NCBI GenBank assembly: GCA_947579665.1
Contig: CANPUZ010000032.1
Location: forward strand, 682,001-746,000
Length of the DNA stretch: 64,000 nucleotides
Source: Sympetrum striolatum
Taxonomy: Eukaryota; Arthropoda; Insecta; Odonata; Libellulidae
Reading direction: 5' to 3'
Numbering within the stretch: position 1 is the first letter of the stretch; each line of letters begins with the position of its first letter. Made by a program: the position numbers and the translations under genes. The notes under the pieces are model-generated. The model searched no databases, was not told the origin of the DNA, and saw nothing but the letters and a program-made list of their open reading frames with translations. Shown in pieces: positions 37,801 through 49,659 of this stretch.

Positions 37801-40560
37801 AGGCTGGAATTCTTAAAGAGAGGAGAAAGCGATGAAGTAAATGCTAATGAGAGAGTACGGCTGACAAGGAACTACTTGATTGTGCTGAAAATGATGATTA
37901 AGTGACTACAAATTGAATCCATAAAAGTATGCATGGATTACAGCGAAAGGTGTGTGTAAGTATAGCATGGCTGGTGTTTTATGCAAGATGATATTAATGT
38001 GATAAGCGTGCATACAAGCCTACACTATGCTAAGGATGTCTGTCGACTTAAAAAGCTAAAGTACTGAGCAGCAATTCAAATTTACTTAACACAATACCAG
38101 TTTCGATTTTGTAATGTGCGCATGAAGACACTCAAAATATTTACGTTAAGAGGAAATTTTGCGATGAAGTTTCTTGGAGTGAATACGAACGGTTTGAGAA
38201 ATTCTATGAGGTGAAACCTTTGGAAGCTAATGAAAGGAAACACGCATTATAAACACTGTCTCGTCTTTCACACCAATTAAACCGATGGCTTAATTATCGC
38301 GCTATCGAATTACACCAACGGACTTTATGGCGAAGGGTGAATTTGTGATACTTTGGAAATCATATCGCAGAAATCACACAAGGATTAGAAATGTTAGCGT
38401 GGAGGAAATTTTTCACAATGAAAGTTTATGGATATTCGTGTTTTACTAATTTCGTCGCTTATGCTAATTTTATATTCCATCGGAGAGCATTGGTGAATGG
38501 GGCCGAGTGTAGGATAATTGGCTTTGTTAAATTCCGTCAATTATTCTTCATTGTTACAACGTGACATTTGTGGAGATTTTATTTAACTAATACCGTATTA
38601 AAATAAATTTCTTTGAATGCAATTCGAGTACTTTGCTATCCAAGTTTCCTATTCTGATCTCTCATACTTTTTTAATTCCAGTATGATACTTTCATCGTCT
38701 CCTATAAGCAATTATTATAATTTCTTGAACATCTTCCGATGATATACAACTTTCGTCTTCTTCAATTTCACGAAACTATTTCCGGTTAATCGAAGAAATT
38801 TTCCAAAACACCTTCAGCCTTACGCTGAACGTTTTCAAATAACTAGAGAAAGTGTAATTCTGTATGCAAGTAAAAAGAAAATAAAAACTATTGTATTTAA
38901 CTTTTTAGATTATTCCATCGGTTGTATCCAGTCATTATCATCGTCGAGTTTGACTGAATTCTGTTCCCATTTCACTTATCAATAGATGTCATACCGAAAT
39001 CCTCTATGCTCAAGAGGCGTCCGATTCCATTTCGGGACGAATTACGGACGAAATTCTTATCAAAAGCATTCTGTGGGAGGCTTTTGATGGCAGAGACAGG
39101 GAGACAGCAAATCTCGAGATGACTGAAAAAAACGAAAATAAAACTAACAAAAGATGGCATCTTAAAAAAGGACTTCTTTTGTTGAACGCTTTTTCCAAAT
39201 CGCTTTCATTTCGTTCTCAAGAGAGTAATCGCGCTGTTAGTCCGTCTCTTTTTCAAGAAAAGGGCGGAAAATGTTATCTCGAAAAAAGCAAAGAGCCCGG
39301 CCACATCCGTCTTTTGTTCCGTCCAAAGTTTAATGGTCCACTCTTGCTTTCATCCCATCTTGAGGTCAACTTCAGGAAAACCAGATGTGCTCTTAAAATG
39401 GTGTCCATGCAAATGGCATTTTGTAATCCGCCATCCTTGATGCATAGATTTATGGAAATGCTGCAGTATTCATTCTTCAATTCTTACGGATGACGCAAAT
39501 CTTAAAGATGATGAGTTTTATTTATGCATAATTATTAATCACTCGTTCTATCCCGTTTCCCGGTAAGTCCCTTCTTTCTCATAAAGTCGTGTCATATTTA
39601 TCAAATAAGGATAGATGTACGGAACTCGGTAGCTCTGCCAAAGAATTAGAAAACTGAAGATTCGTAGCTACTATTTAATACGTATGGAGGTAGTCCTCCT
39701 TTTAAGAATGTATGCGTGTTGTGGTCAAGTAGGCATTCGTAGGTAGAGTAGGTATTAGTAGGTAGAGCCACTCGATTTGCATTGAAATTCGCATCCTGAG
39801 GACCGCTAAAGAACTCCTTAGGTTGGGATTAATCTTTCCCCATATGTTGATTCGCATTGCATTTATTATTTCTCTGACATTGAAATTTCGCTCCTTTTCA
39901 TTCCTAGAAACACATCTTTGAGATCCTTCACCAGCTTCCTTTTTGCCGCCTTATTTCGACCCATTTAATTTCTTTATGTTCGCACGCTTAGGCACTCTAT
40001 TAACATTCATTCTTTCCGCATGTCCACTATGAGATAAAACATCCCTTCTATGTAATTAAATAAATAAAATAAAGACGGAATTATTATTATTATCAATCAG
40101 CAGGCTCTCTTAAGATTTACTAAATAAAAGACGGTTACTTTGGCTGATTCTGAAAGCATATAATTTAAACGTTTTACTTTTTACCAGTCCAAGGAAGGAG
40201 CAATGTTTTTCCACATTTGCTACTATTTCCACGCGCTTTTACAGCGCCATCTAATATTCTTTTATATTTGACGCTTTCTATTGCACTCAAAATCTTATCT
40301 TCATTTTCAAAATTTACACAAAAGGCTGATGAAATTGTTATATTGCTTTTCTGATAGAATTAATGATAGTTTAACGAATATGTTTTTTATTGACTCAGAA
40401 AAAAAACTGATGTGATATACCGAGATAATTGAATGTTTCTCACAAATCGCAAATCTTATGTAATTATAAAAATAGTGAACAATTGCACGAGAAGGCGTGC
40501 AAAAATTCCAAGGGGAAAAAGACTTTTAAAAAGTCTCACTGGGACGCGTAAGTTCCAAAA
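34812..40560. other. AT-rich non-coding stretch
   Basis: Nearly 6 kb without a recognisable gene, RNA or transposon. A 98-codon frame (35938-36234, minus) and a 124-codon frame (39119-39493, plus) have no known domain and no codon-level support. The stretch is probably intergenic or a long intron. Confidence 0.45.
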
Positions 40561-40573
40561 CGGTTACTCGTAC

Positions 40574-40676
40574 ATCTATTATATATAGACGCTTCTCCGG
40601 ATATACCTATATCTATTATATATAGACGCTTCTCCAGATATACCTATATATCTATTATATATAGACGCTTCTCCGG

Positions 40677-40686
<10 letters not shown>
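40574..40686 (+). repeat. Three tandem copies of the array linker
   Basis: A repeat of about 37-39 bp, consensus TATATAGACGCTTCTCCGGA plus flanking TATACCTAT and ATCTATTA, occurs three times with no attached array unit. The same linker sits between units U12, U13 and U14. It then runs into (TA)n, so this is the interrupted edge of the second array. Confidence 0.8.

Positions 40687-40748
<62 letters not shown>
40681..40748. repeat. (TA)n tract, LINE target site (left side)
   Basis: A pure TA repeat of about 65 bp directly precedes the first base of the RTE LINE. The matching tract on the other side is at 49607-49656. An exact target duplication cannot be resolved within TA repeats. Confidence 0.9.
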
Positions 40749-40751
<3 letters not shown>

Positions 40752-40957
40752 CTCCTCATCACCGCCACAGTTCATTGCCTCATCGGGGCGGAGGGGTGTT
40801 AACGGAGGTTGGAGGCGATGCATAGCCCAGGTTCAACCATGCTAAGAAGGCTTCAACAATATCTCCGGCCAAATAATGAAAGTGGCATTCACCAACCGGC
40901 AGTAGGACAGCCTGGTGAATTATTGTCCTAACCCCCCCAAATACAAGTACAATTTTC

Positions 40958-41875
40958 ATGATGAGCTTCTTTAATGGAAATTTATCCGGACGTAAAAGCA
41001 CCACCCATTCGGATGTCCGGGAGGTGGTGGCATTGAAGAGGTCCATCATGAAGAAAAGAATTACTACCCTGCAATTCACAACCAACAACTGCCGCAGCTT
41101 GAAGAGTGAAGAACGACTGCTGGAACTACTCAATGAAGCAGAGAAGATAAAATGGGATATCATCGGTCTCAGCGAAGTCAGAAGAAAATCAGAGGAGCTA
41201 CTTACTCTGAAGGAAGGACATTTATTCTTTTACAGGGGTACCAAGGATGGAAGAAATGGAGGCGTTGGATTTTTGATCAACAAGAGATGGAAGGATAATG
41301 TGGTGAAAATCGAAGGTGTATCAGATAGAATTTGTAAACTCATACTAAAGATCAATGAGCGTTACTCAGTACAGGTCATCCAAGTCTACGCACCAACAGC
41401 GGCAAGCAGCGAAGAGGAAATTGAAAACTTCTACCAAACTCTCGGCACTGAACATGACAAGGAGGCCCACTAGTATAAAGTCATTATGGGAGATTTTAAT
41501 GCTCGTGTAGGCCAGCGGGAAACTGATGACACTGTCGCAGGACAATATGGACTGGGCCAGAGAAATGAGCGAGGTCACCGCTTAGTAGAGTTTGCAGAAT
41601 GCACCAATATGTATATAACAAATACATACTTTAAGAAAAATCCTACAAGGAAATGGACGTGGAGAGGTCCCAATGGAACAAAAAATGAAATAGACTACAT
41701 ATTGGTAAACAGACTCTACACTGTAACTAACTGTGAAGTTTTGAATAATGTCAACACTGGAAGTGACCACAGAATTGTTAGATGCAGAATCAATATTAAC
41801 CCCCGAATGGAACGAAAGAAGTTGGTTTCTTGCAAGAAGGAGGAGATAAATATTGATAAACTATCAGATAACTAG
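40958..41875 (+). pseudogene. RTE LINE endonuclease domain (one in-frame stop)
   Basis: An apurinic-type endonuclease domain that nicks target DNA for retrotransposition. From the ATG at 40958, residues 43-47 contain NNCRSL's Asn, 72-76 SEVRR (catalytic Glu) and 144-147 YAPT. A TAG at 41471-41473 interrupts the frame, which then continues in phase with MGDFNARVG from 41486 (catalytic Asp/Asn), IDYIL and SDH (catalytic His) about 95 residues later. All catalytic motifs are visible, so the domain is complete apart from the stop. The frame closes at 41873-41875, where a single-base loss appears to have shifted it (after LSDN). An alternative start upstream is not seen. Confidence 0.85.
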
Positions 41876-42235
41876 AAAAGTTTCAGCTGGAACTTAGAAA
41901 TAGATTCTCAGCACTTCAGGAGGGAGAACTCGAAACCAAAGTTATGGAAATTGTAAAGAAAGCGGCAGAGGAAGTAGCAAGCATGCCAAGAAAACCTAAG
42001 GATAAGAAATTTAGTGATAGAACCCGGAAAATGATGAAACGACGGAAGGAACTGAAGAATTTAAACACTCCAAGAGATAATATCGAATATGCCGAGCTTT
42101 GCAAAGCCATCAGAGTAGCAATCAAGGAAGACGTGAGGAATTTTAATGAAAAGATTGTGCAAGAGGCCATAGAAAATAACAAAAGCATAAAGAGGGCTAG
42201 AAGACGCCTAGCAATTGGTAAGAAACAGATTTTCC
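41876..42235 (+). pseudogene. RTE LINE linker between endonuclease and RT (frameshifted)
   Basis: A lysine/arginine-rich connector continues in the next frame from about 41878 (KFQLELRNRF...), through VMEIVKKAAEEV and KKQIF, up to about 42233. A second frameshift there moves the reading to the RT frame (SLQKGDGTTTYN). This spacer is typical of RTE proteins and has no catalytic motif. Confidence 0.75.
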
Positions 42236-43093
42236 TTACAGAAAGGAGATGGCACCACAACATATAACAGACCAGCAATATTGAGGATTGTAGCAGAATA
42301 CTTTGGCAACCTATACAAGAAGATAGGAAACGCCGAAGAGGAGAACCAAGATGAAAGCCAAAGCTCACAAAATCTCCTCTCAATCCTCCCAGAAGAAGTA
42401 ATGGCGGCGATTAAGCAGATGAAGAATGGGAAAACAGGAGGAGCAGATGGGGTGTTGGCGGAATATCTGAAAGCTGGTGGAACAGAGATTGCTAATGTTT
42501 TAGCACAATTATTCAGTAATTGTCTAAAACAAGGAATGATTCCCAAGGAATGGAACCACGCAAGGATTGCCCTTCTGCACAAGAAAGGAAGCAAAGAAGA
42601 TTTGAAGAACTATCGCCCCATTAGCCTCCTTCCAGTTGTCTACAAAACATTCATGAGGATAATAGCGGAACGTCTTAAGATGACCCTGTCTTCAGCCCAG
42701 CCTAGAGAACAAGCGGGATTCCGGAAAGGCTTCAGCACTATGGACCACATCCACACATTACAGGAAATTATAAACAGAACGAATGAATACGAGATGCCAC
42801 TCGTCCTTTGCTTTGTAGATTATGAACAGGCCTTCGACTCGGTAAGTACCTCCTCCACTCTGAAAGCTCTGAAGAATCAAGGGATAGATTCTGAGTACAT
42901 CCGCCTCTTGCGCAGTGTCTACGAGAATGCCACAGCTTCTGTAATGCTTCATGAAGAGACCGATGAATTCAAGATTGAGAAGGGAGTTCGACAAGGTGAC
43001 GGTCTATCTCCCATCTTGTTCACAGCGGTTTTAGAAGAAGTTTTTAAAACCCTTGATTGGGAAGAGAAGGGGTTAAGAGTAAATGGGGAGTAC
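42236..43093 (+). pseudogene. RTE LINE reverse transcriptase, N-terminal part
   Basis: Reverse transcriptase fingers and palm. In order, counting residues from the ATG at 42215: KTGGADGV (~73-80), NYRPISLL (132-139), QAGFRKG (166-172), FVDYEQAFDS (200-209, first catalytic Asp) and GVRQGDGLSP (257-266). The frame runs intact to GEY at 43091-43093, where the 5.7-kb insertion starts. The missing FADD motif is found beyond the insertion. The frame is open throughout, so this part was intact until the insertion. Confidence 0.9.
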
Positions 43094-43120
43094 AGCTAGC
43101 AGCATAAAAAAGTTACCACC

Positions 43121-46100
43121 TTCGATGCAACCAGCATAACTCGAGAAGGGCGAGTCTTTCAGATTCTCTGTTTTGAGCGCGCTTTTCGTCTTCCTCTTTA
43201 TGCCTGGCACGTTTTGAAGGCTTTTGTGATGATATATATTTTATAAATAATTGCTGAAAGTCATTGCTTTTGCTGCGGTAGAAGCAGTATTGTATTATGA
43301 AAGTATTAAATTCGTATTTCGTTAAATCGGCTTGAATCTCAAGCGTAATTCGCTCTTCTTCATAAAATATTGGACATGAATTACTTTGGCTGCTCATATC
43401 TCCTCCTAACATAAAATATTCCATCAATGCAGATTTAGAATGAAATTGGTTATTTCAGTTAATGCTCCACATGCCCGCAGGATGATCGTTTTCGTAAAGA
43501 TTATGATACGATAATTAAGAGAATATGAACTACTGTAAATTAGGTCAACGGAAGAAGGGGAAATTAAAAAAATGTAATAAGAATAAAAATGGGGTAATAA
43601 TGAAACAATACCTGCTATTAAAAATAATGATATGTGATAGTGGAATTCAAATAGGAAATAAGTTGCTATTTTTCATTGAAAACGAATTTGTGAAAGTCGC
43701 CACGTTGTTTGGACGCCATTTACATTTGCAGGGAATTTTGATTTAAATAATTTAAATAGTAGCACACTTTATACTTTATGTGAGATGATATCAGTATAGG
43801 CCATCTGTCCTCGCTATAATCTCGCAATAATCTTTTCGCCATCGGGCTGCGAAAATCATTATCGTTGAGAATAGGGTCATGTTGTCGCGTATTTCGTCAT
43901 GTAAATCACAGCTAAGGAATATATCAAATAATTATTGTCTATACAGAGTTATATTCTTGAAGGATACTCAGCCGAGGGCTCCGGTCGTTTAGGACTTACT
44001 ACTATCGAATCTGTAGTCTTTTAACAAACCGCTTTATATTGTATGTGCGAACATTTCTTTTGAATAATTAAATCAGAAGGACTAGTCGCGCAGAGTCGAG
44101 TCAAGCACCAAAAGAATTGAATAATATACTTCTAATTATTTAATTCCTTTCATTTACACCTTCTCCGTAATAAATGTTTGAATGCTAAAACGATTAATAA
44201 TTTCAACATTGGAAAAAGGTATGAGCCAACAATTTTAGACATAACAACTCCATTTTTAAAATATACACGTAATGCACTCATGCATGAATAATAAATTTAA
44301 ATCTGCTACTACGGATTTCAGCGGTCAGTCCCCTTTGGTGCTATTTCTGCTCTCCTTGTTTTCGTCTACATAACGGTATATGAGTGCCATTCATACCGGC
44401 CTTCTCGACGAAACAAAGGTGGCTTCTCCGTGGGGGTGAGAGAGGAAAGAAAAAGGGTCTTCCATGCAGTGGTGACAGGATACGTTTTCAGTCCGACTAA
44501 AATTCGACGCATCTTTTAGGGTATTTGTGTGAGATAGAAAATTGCTTGAAAATGCCATTCTTAGATGTGGACGGAAATATAATGAAAAGTTCGTCAATGA
44601 AGGAATATGAATGGTGTTACAGTTAATTACTTATATATGTTTTACATAAAGCATGGAGACGATGATAGGAAAATAAACAATGGGGATATGGAAAATTTTA
44701 TGCTTACTAAGAAGAGAATGCTGATTCTCTTCAACACTAAGGCAATACATCTAAAAATGTAAAGATAATTTGGTAAACAGGCTCAGAAGTGATGTGCACA
44801 GATCCTGGGATGTAGGCTGTTTATAAGATTGAGAAAATGGTTCAATTACATGATTGAGAAAACGATGTAAGCCATTTTAAGAGAAAATAATGCAGGTTAG
44901 AAGGTGACCGGAAAAATACTTTTTCAATGGTTCAGCCAGAGAGAATGTAAATGAGATCAACCATTCGAAAAAGTTCCGATTTTTGTGGCAGTGTTCAAGT
45001 TTCATTTTCCTTACCTACTGCATTTGGTGTTATGTGAACTTACTTCTAAATCGTTCATTTACATCCAAAATTCATAAACCATTAACAATAGACCTATCAT
45101 AGTCGATATTATTTATTATCACTGTAAATTTATTTTGCTTCGAAAATTAGTAGGATATAATCACGTAGGCATATAAAAATATGCATACAATTTGCATACA
45201 TTCATGCATATAATTAGAGCTTCCGCCAGTTAATCATAAATGCCGAGGAATTCACACATTTAAATTTCTGCACCTTCAAGATATCGTAAATGTCTTCCTT
45301 ATCTTTAAACCAAAAAGTTTTAAGGAAGAATAGGCGAGGCCCATGAAACCAGCATTAATATTCAGCAGTAATAGATTCTCCTGACAATAAGAAATATTTC
45401 CCCAGAAGGGAAGCTTTACCCATCTTATTTAAGAGTAATTATGGGTAATAAGTATGAGATGTCAGTATTTCTAGTGCTGTATCTGATAATGGCTGATGGA
45501 CTTAACTGGCCTCTCATTAAAAAAAGGAAAGGTAAAATACGAAGCCTAAATTCTAATTATTAAACGGCTGTTACCGATGTAAGGGCAACTCAAATTGATT
45601 ACGCCTGATTTAGTAGTTTTACTAAATGTAATTTCCGTAAAAATATAGTCATTGCTCAACGACTATAAGAAATGGCGGAAATTACTAAGGACAAAGATTC
45701 AAAATTTCTTATATAACGCTATTTCACAAAGTAACGGCTTCTTCAATCAATTTGACTATAAGGAAATTATTCAGAGAACTTGAACCAAAGAAAGCTGCAT
45801 CCATTGCGAAGGAAATTGATTACAATCATCGGGAAGGGGTAATCTGAAGATTATTTATATTCTGGGCAGGCAGACGTTTAGAACTAGTTCCACTTAATGG
45901 ATAAAAGAAAGTTTAACTAAATATTGTGACCGGGTGTAATCGTTAAAATTCCGTAAGCTACGCGTATAATTTTATCATTGAGAATCTTCAAGGGATCTGA
46001 GAAGATCACACAAACACTGGGAACGGTCTCCCAGACTGCCAATGTCTCGGACCGTCTCTGCTTTCAGCAGTAGAATTAAACATATATTAACCATAGAAAG

Positions 46101-47860
46101 ATCACTCCCGTAGAAACTTAAGCTTCGTAAAATGCCAATTCCAATATTACGTTCTCAATATTTACATTCAACTTTTCAGGCCTTTTTCGCTATTTCTTCT
46201 AACCAATGTTTTTCATAAACCTTTGGGACATCCTTACAAATCAATCAACAACAAAACGGGAAAATTTAAGAGATAGCTATTTGCGTAAACTAGCGTTCCT
46301 TTGGTTCTTTTTTATTACTATCATTGGATGTATAGGGTTTTCAATTCTTTTATTCCATTAAAAGATAGACACAGTTATTAGTTTCGTAGATTTTAAGAAC
46401 CTTTAAAATTAATATAAAAAACACCAAAAGCAAGTGAATATATTTTTTCTCTCCGTGTTGATGATAGCCAAAACGTTAAACTCATCTTGATTCACTTATA
46501 AAATTTGCTAGTATATCTCACCTGGTTTATAAAATAAAAAATAAGGATGTCATTTAAATACGTATTTAAACTCAATTATAATCGTCATTACTGTAACACA
46601 CACGCAATAACTTGCCCATTCTGTGTCGAGTACTAAAAACTCATTCCTCTAGCCAAGTCTTAGGTTTGGTTAGACCTCGATTAACCCATTGTCATGCAAA
46701 AGTAACAGATCTACGGATAGCGGTCTTATCATTTTCAATAACTGATAATTAAAAGATGGTTTTCTTAAAATACTGAGAACTTTGAAATAAACAAATTGTA
46801 ATACTCTTCGGAGGTGATTCGTTGATCAATAAATAGCTAAAAATACGAGAGGAGTAACTTTTGAGAAATAAAATTTCGAGAATTTTACCAAAAGGACGTC
46901 TACCGCTGGCCATTTACTACAGTATTTACTGGAAGCCATTACTTTGAAACGATAAGGAATCCATGGATCCAATTTTTAGGACAGTGGTTTCATCAAGCTA
47001 TTTATTATTATTTTCATTTAATCCACATCAGATAAACAGTGAGATCTCGTAAGTTTTAGGCCGAAGAACATACAATATTTCTAATCTGTTGCTCTGCAGT
47101 CCCACTTTATGAGAGATTTATTTCTTCGAGTCATTCTTCTAATTGCGAGCTAAAAATTAAACATATATCAGAGAAGGCTAGCGGTCACATTATTTTAGAT
47201 AACATCAAAATGAATCAAGCAAATTGCAACCCAAATACTCTTCTCCCAACGAGAAAGTTTTTCCTTTCCATTCCCGTTTGGCAACAAAAGGATTATCTTG
47301 CCCTTCTCCCCCACCTATTTCGTTTTGTCCTGTTTAACAGTTTTCCCGGTATTCTACCCTTTCAAGGGCAGGTAACATTTTTGTTCCCTTCTTTTCTCCA
47401 GGCACATGCCATATGGAGGATCGCGTATTTATGTAAATGTTGAAGATAGTGATAGTAAGCGTCGAAGCTAATTGTGTGAATTTTTCTACAGTGTTGTTAT
47501 CAGGATAATTTAATTTTACAAATCAATGGATTATACAATCTATAGTAGTCACGAGAGTAAGGGGAAATGGTAATCTAGAAAAGAATATTCGTTATTTAAA
47601 TCAATCGAATGAGCTTTAACTTTGAGGAACTCCATAGGTAACTAAACACAAAGAAATAAATAATTTTGTCAAAGTTATACGACTTTCTGTGTGGAAGTTT
47701 TGGCACTTTTATTTCCTTGTGTTTATTCCTTACTTATTTCTCTTGATAATAGAAAGATTTTCAATTGGGAAAGTTAAACGAAAGGTGTCTAAAAGCAATC
47801 AAATTACAGTGATCTACCGAATCATGCACATATCTTATATATTAAAATTCAGCCTGCGTA
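43121..47860. other. Interior of the insertion: no gene recognised
   Basis: About 4.7 kb of AT-rich DNA. The longest frames (104 codons minus at 43113-43427, 77 codons plus at 47210-47443, 73 codons plus at 43525-43746) show no transposase DDE/DDD motif, zinc finger or other domain I recognise. It may be captured host DNA or a highly decayed transposon body. Confidence 0.45.
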
Positions 47861-47861
47861 T

Positions 47862-48060
47862 GTTTGTGCCCGCAAAACTCGAAAACCACTCGGTCGATTG
47901 ACTTGAATTTTTTACAGAACATTGCATTCAAATATATATATATATATATATATATACGAAAGTGTTTATATTGTAAAAAATGGTGACACTTCGTCCTTGC
48001 TTCGATCCCAGACGAGTCAAAGCATTTCCGTGAGAAATGCACGTAAAGTTCATTTTTGTC
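47862..48060 (-). repeat. Diverged relative of a B-box array unit end
   Basis: 'aaccactcggtcgattgacttgaattttttac' resembles the distal edge of minus-oriented array units ('aaaccacaagcg...ttgacttgaaatttttac'). After a (TA)n tract, 'cgtccttgcttcgatcccag' and 'ccgtgagaaatgcac' resemble one module. One edge and one module are thus recognisable. It sits inside the 5.7-kb insertion, away from the main arrays. Confidence 0.45.
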
Positions 48061-48807
48061 TCTGCATGCTTCATTTCTTTTGCAAAATTAAATTAAAAAT
48101 AATAGTCATACGAGATTGAGACAAGAACCAATAGCAGAGTAAATGAATAGAAAACCTTATTTTGGTCGTTTATTGTTGTTTCCGAATTGAATTTTTGAGA
48201 TATTTTACGGAATACACGAAAAGTTTTGTGAGTATAAACAGCCGGTCCCCCTGACGACAAATGCCATTTTTGAATCCGAGATCCTGCTTTTTGGCCTATT
48301 TGAAATTAGGAAGAAGAGAAAAGTTGCTGGTTTCGTTCACATTGATGAGCATAATCAATCGTTGGAAGTGATTTATACGATCGATTTTCGAAAAACGAAA
48401 TGTGAGTTAATTTGATACCGAATGTTGTATTCAGTTAAATTCATTTGTATTGTTTTGGAAATTATTTAATAATCTGTTATCGAAAATTAAAGTGAGAGTG
48501 ACTTTGAATGCTGCATTCAATTCGATTCATTTCTTTAGTTATCTTCCAGTTGATCGTCGTCAAATTAAATAGTACGCGTTAACACATCAAATGTTGCGGC
48601 AGATAATGGATAGTAGTAAATGATCATTATATAAATAACGAAAATTCTCCATCCAAACGCGAGAGCCGAGCTAGCGTAACGTACCATGTTCTCCATCTTT
48701 CTTTTCTCTCCCTCCCTTTTCGAGAGAAAGGCTCGCCGGCCCGAATTTTGGACTTAGAATTTCTTGGTGGGTCAGGGGTGGTAACTTTTTTTTGCTGTTA
48801 GCTGTAC

Positions 48808-49590
48808 ATCAGTCACCTCCGTTTTGCAGATGATATAGTTCTCTTTGCAGCTAACGCAGAAGATCTAACTTCAAGACTTGAAGAGCTAAACACAGCAGGA
48901 CAGAAGATAGGACTCAGGATAAACCTAACAAAAACAAAGGTAATGTATAATTCTTTTACAGTGCAAGAGCCAGTCAAACTTCAAGGAAAACCTCTGGATG
49001 TTTGCTTGGAATACACATACCTGGGACAACTTGTAACAACAGGAGAGAAAAACAGGATTAATGAAGTAAACAGAAGAATGAAACTTGGCTGGAGCGCATT
49101 TGGTAGGAACTCACACATTCTGAAGTCAAGAATGCCAATGGTTTTGAAGAGGAAGGTCTTCAACCAATGCATTTTACCTGTCTTGACCTATGGAAGTGAA
49201 ACTTGGGTGTTAAATGCTGCAATAACCCAGAGACTTCAGACAACGCAAAGGAGCATGGAGCGCTGTATGCTGGGAATCACAAGAAGAGACAGGAAACGCA
49301 ACACTTGGGTGAGAATGATGACTGGAGTTACAGACATAATAGATAAGGTAAGATCACTGAAATGGAGGTGGGCCGGCCATATTGCAAGAAGAAACGACAT
49401 CCGTTGGACATCTGCCGTTCCAAACTGGATACCAAGAGATGTGAAGAGACCAAGAAGACGACCTATGGACAGGTGGAACAGAGACATCATCAAGTACTTA
49501 GGTGTAACGTGGCAACGAGAAGCTCAGGACAGAGAAAATTGGAAAGTACTTGGGGAAGCCTACATCCGACGTCGGATTGAAAATGGCTGA
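48808..49590 (+). pseudogene. RTE LINE reverse transcriptase, C-terminal part
   Basis: Continues the RT after the insertion: HLRFADDIVLFA (48814 onward, with the two catalytic Asp of FADD), GLRINLTKTK, YLGQLV, then a thumb/C-terminal region with ILPVLTYGSETW, MLGITRRDR and WRWAGHIARR. The frame is open from 48808 to the TGA at 49588-49590 with no internal stop. The stop codon is part of the (GAT)n 3' end. It is in the same frame as the RT part ending at 43093. Confidence 0.9.
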
Positions 49591-49605
49591 TGATGATGAT
49601 GATTA

Positions 49606-49606
<1 letters not shown>

Positions 49607-49656
<50 letters not shown>
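49607..49656. repeat. (TA)n tract, LINE target site (right side)
   Basis: A pure TA repeat between the LINE (GAT)n end and the TACGAGTAAAATG start of array unit U12. Confidence 0.95.

Positions 49657-49659
<3 letters not shown>

Larger units (their letters stand above)
43090..48807. mobile_element. 5.7-kb TIR-bounded insertion in the LINE
   Basis: Taking out the DNA between GTAC at 43090-43093 and GTAC at 48804-48807 rejoins the RT frame exactly (…NGEY then ISHLRFADD). The ends are 28-bp inverted repeats starting CAGCTARCAGC and ending AAGTTACCACC, with two mismatches. A subterminal GGCGAG(T/C)CTTTC lies 56 bp inside the left end and 67 bp inside the right, also inverted. TA or GTAC is duplicated, so a TA-target (Tc1/mariner-like) or 4-bp-target transposon fits. 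No transposase frame is recognisable inside. The interior looks like ordinary AT-rich genomic DNA, plus a small repeat relic at 47.86-48.06 kb. Confidence 0.8.
40749..49606 (+). mobile_element. RTE-type LINE, near full length, split by a 5.7-kb insertion
   Basis: A non-LTR retrotransposon with a GC-rich 5' leader (40749-40957), one long frame with endonuclease followed by reverse transcriptase, no RNase H, and a 3' end of (GAT)n (49588-49604). This is the RTE plan. Without the insertion the element is about 3.14 kb, near the usual RTE length. It lies in a (TA)n tract at the edge of the repeat array. Damage: one in-frame stop, two frameshifts and the insertion at 43094-48803. Few lesions suggest a fairly young copy. 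Many arthropod gene models call this protein 'craniofacial development protein 2-like'. Confidence 0.85.

Noticed and set aside
39119..39493. 124-codon open frame as a gene
   Set aside because: No recognised motif or signal and no supporting neighbour; kept only as a chance frame.
43113..43427. Transposase exon of the 5.7-kb element (basic-rich 104-codon frame)
   Set aside because: A short Lys/Arg/Glu-rich stretch is present, but no DDE/DDD catalytic motif or DNA-binding fold could be recognised.
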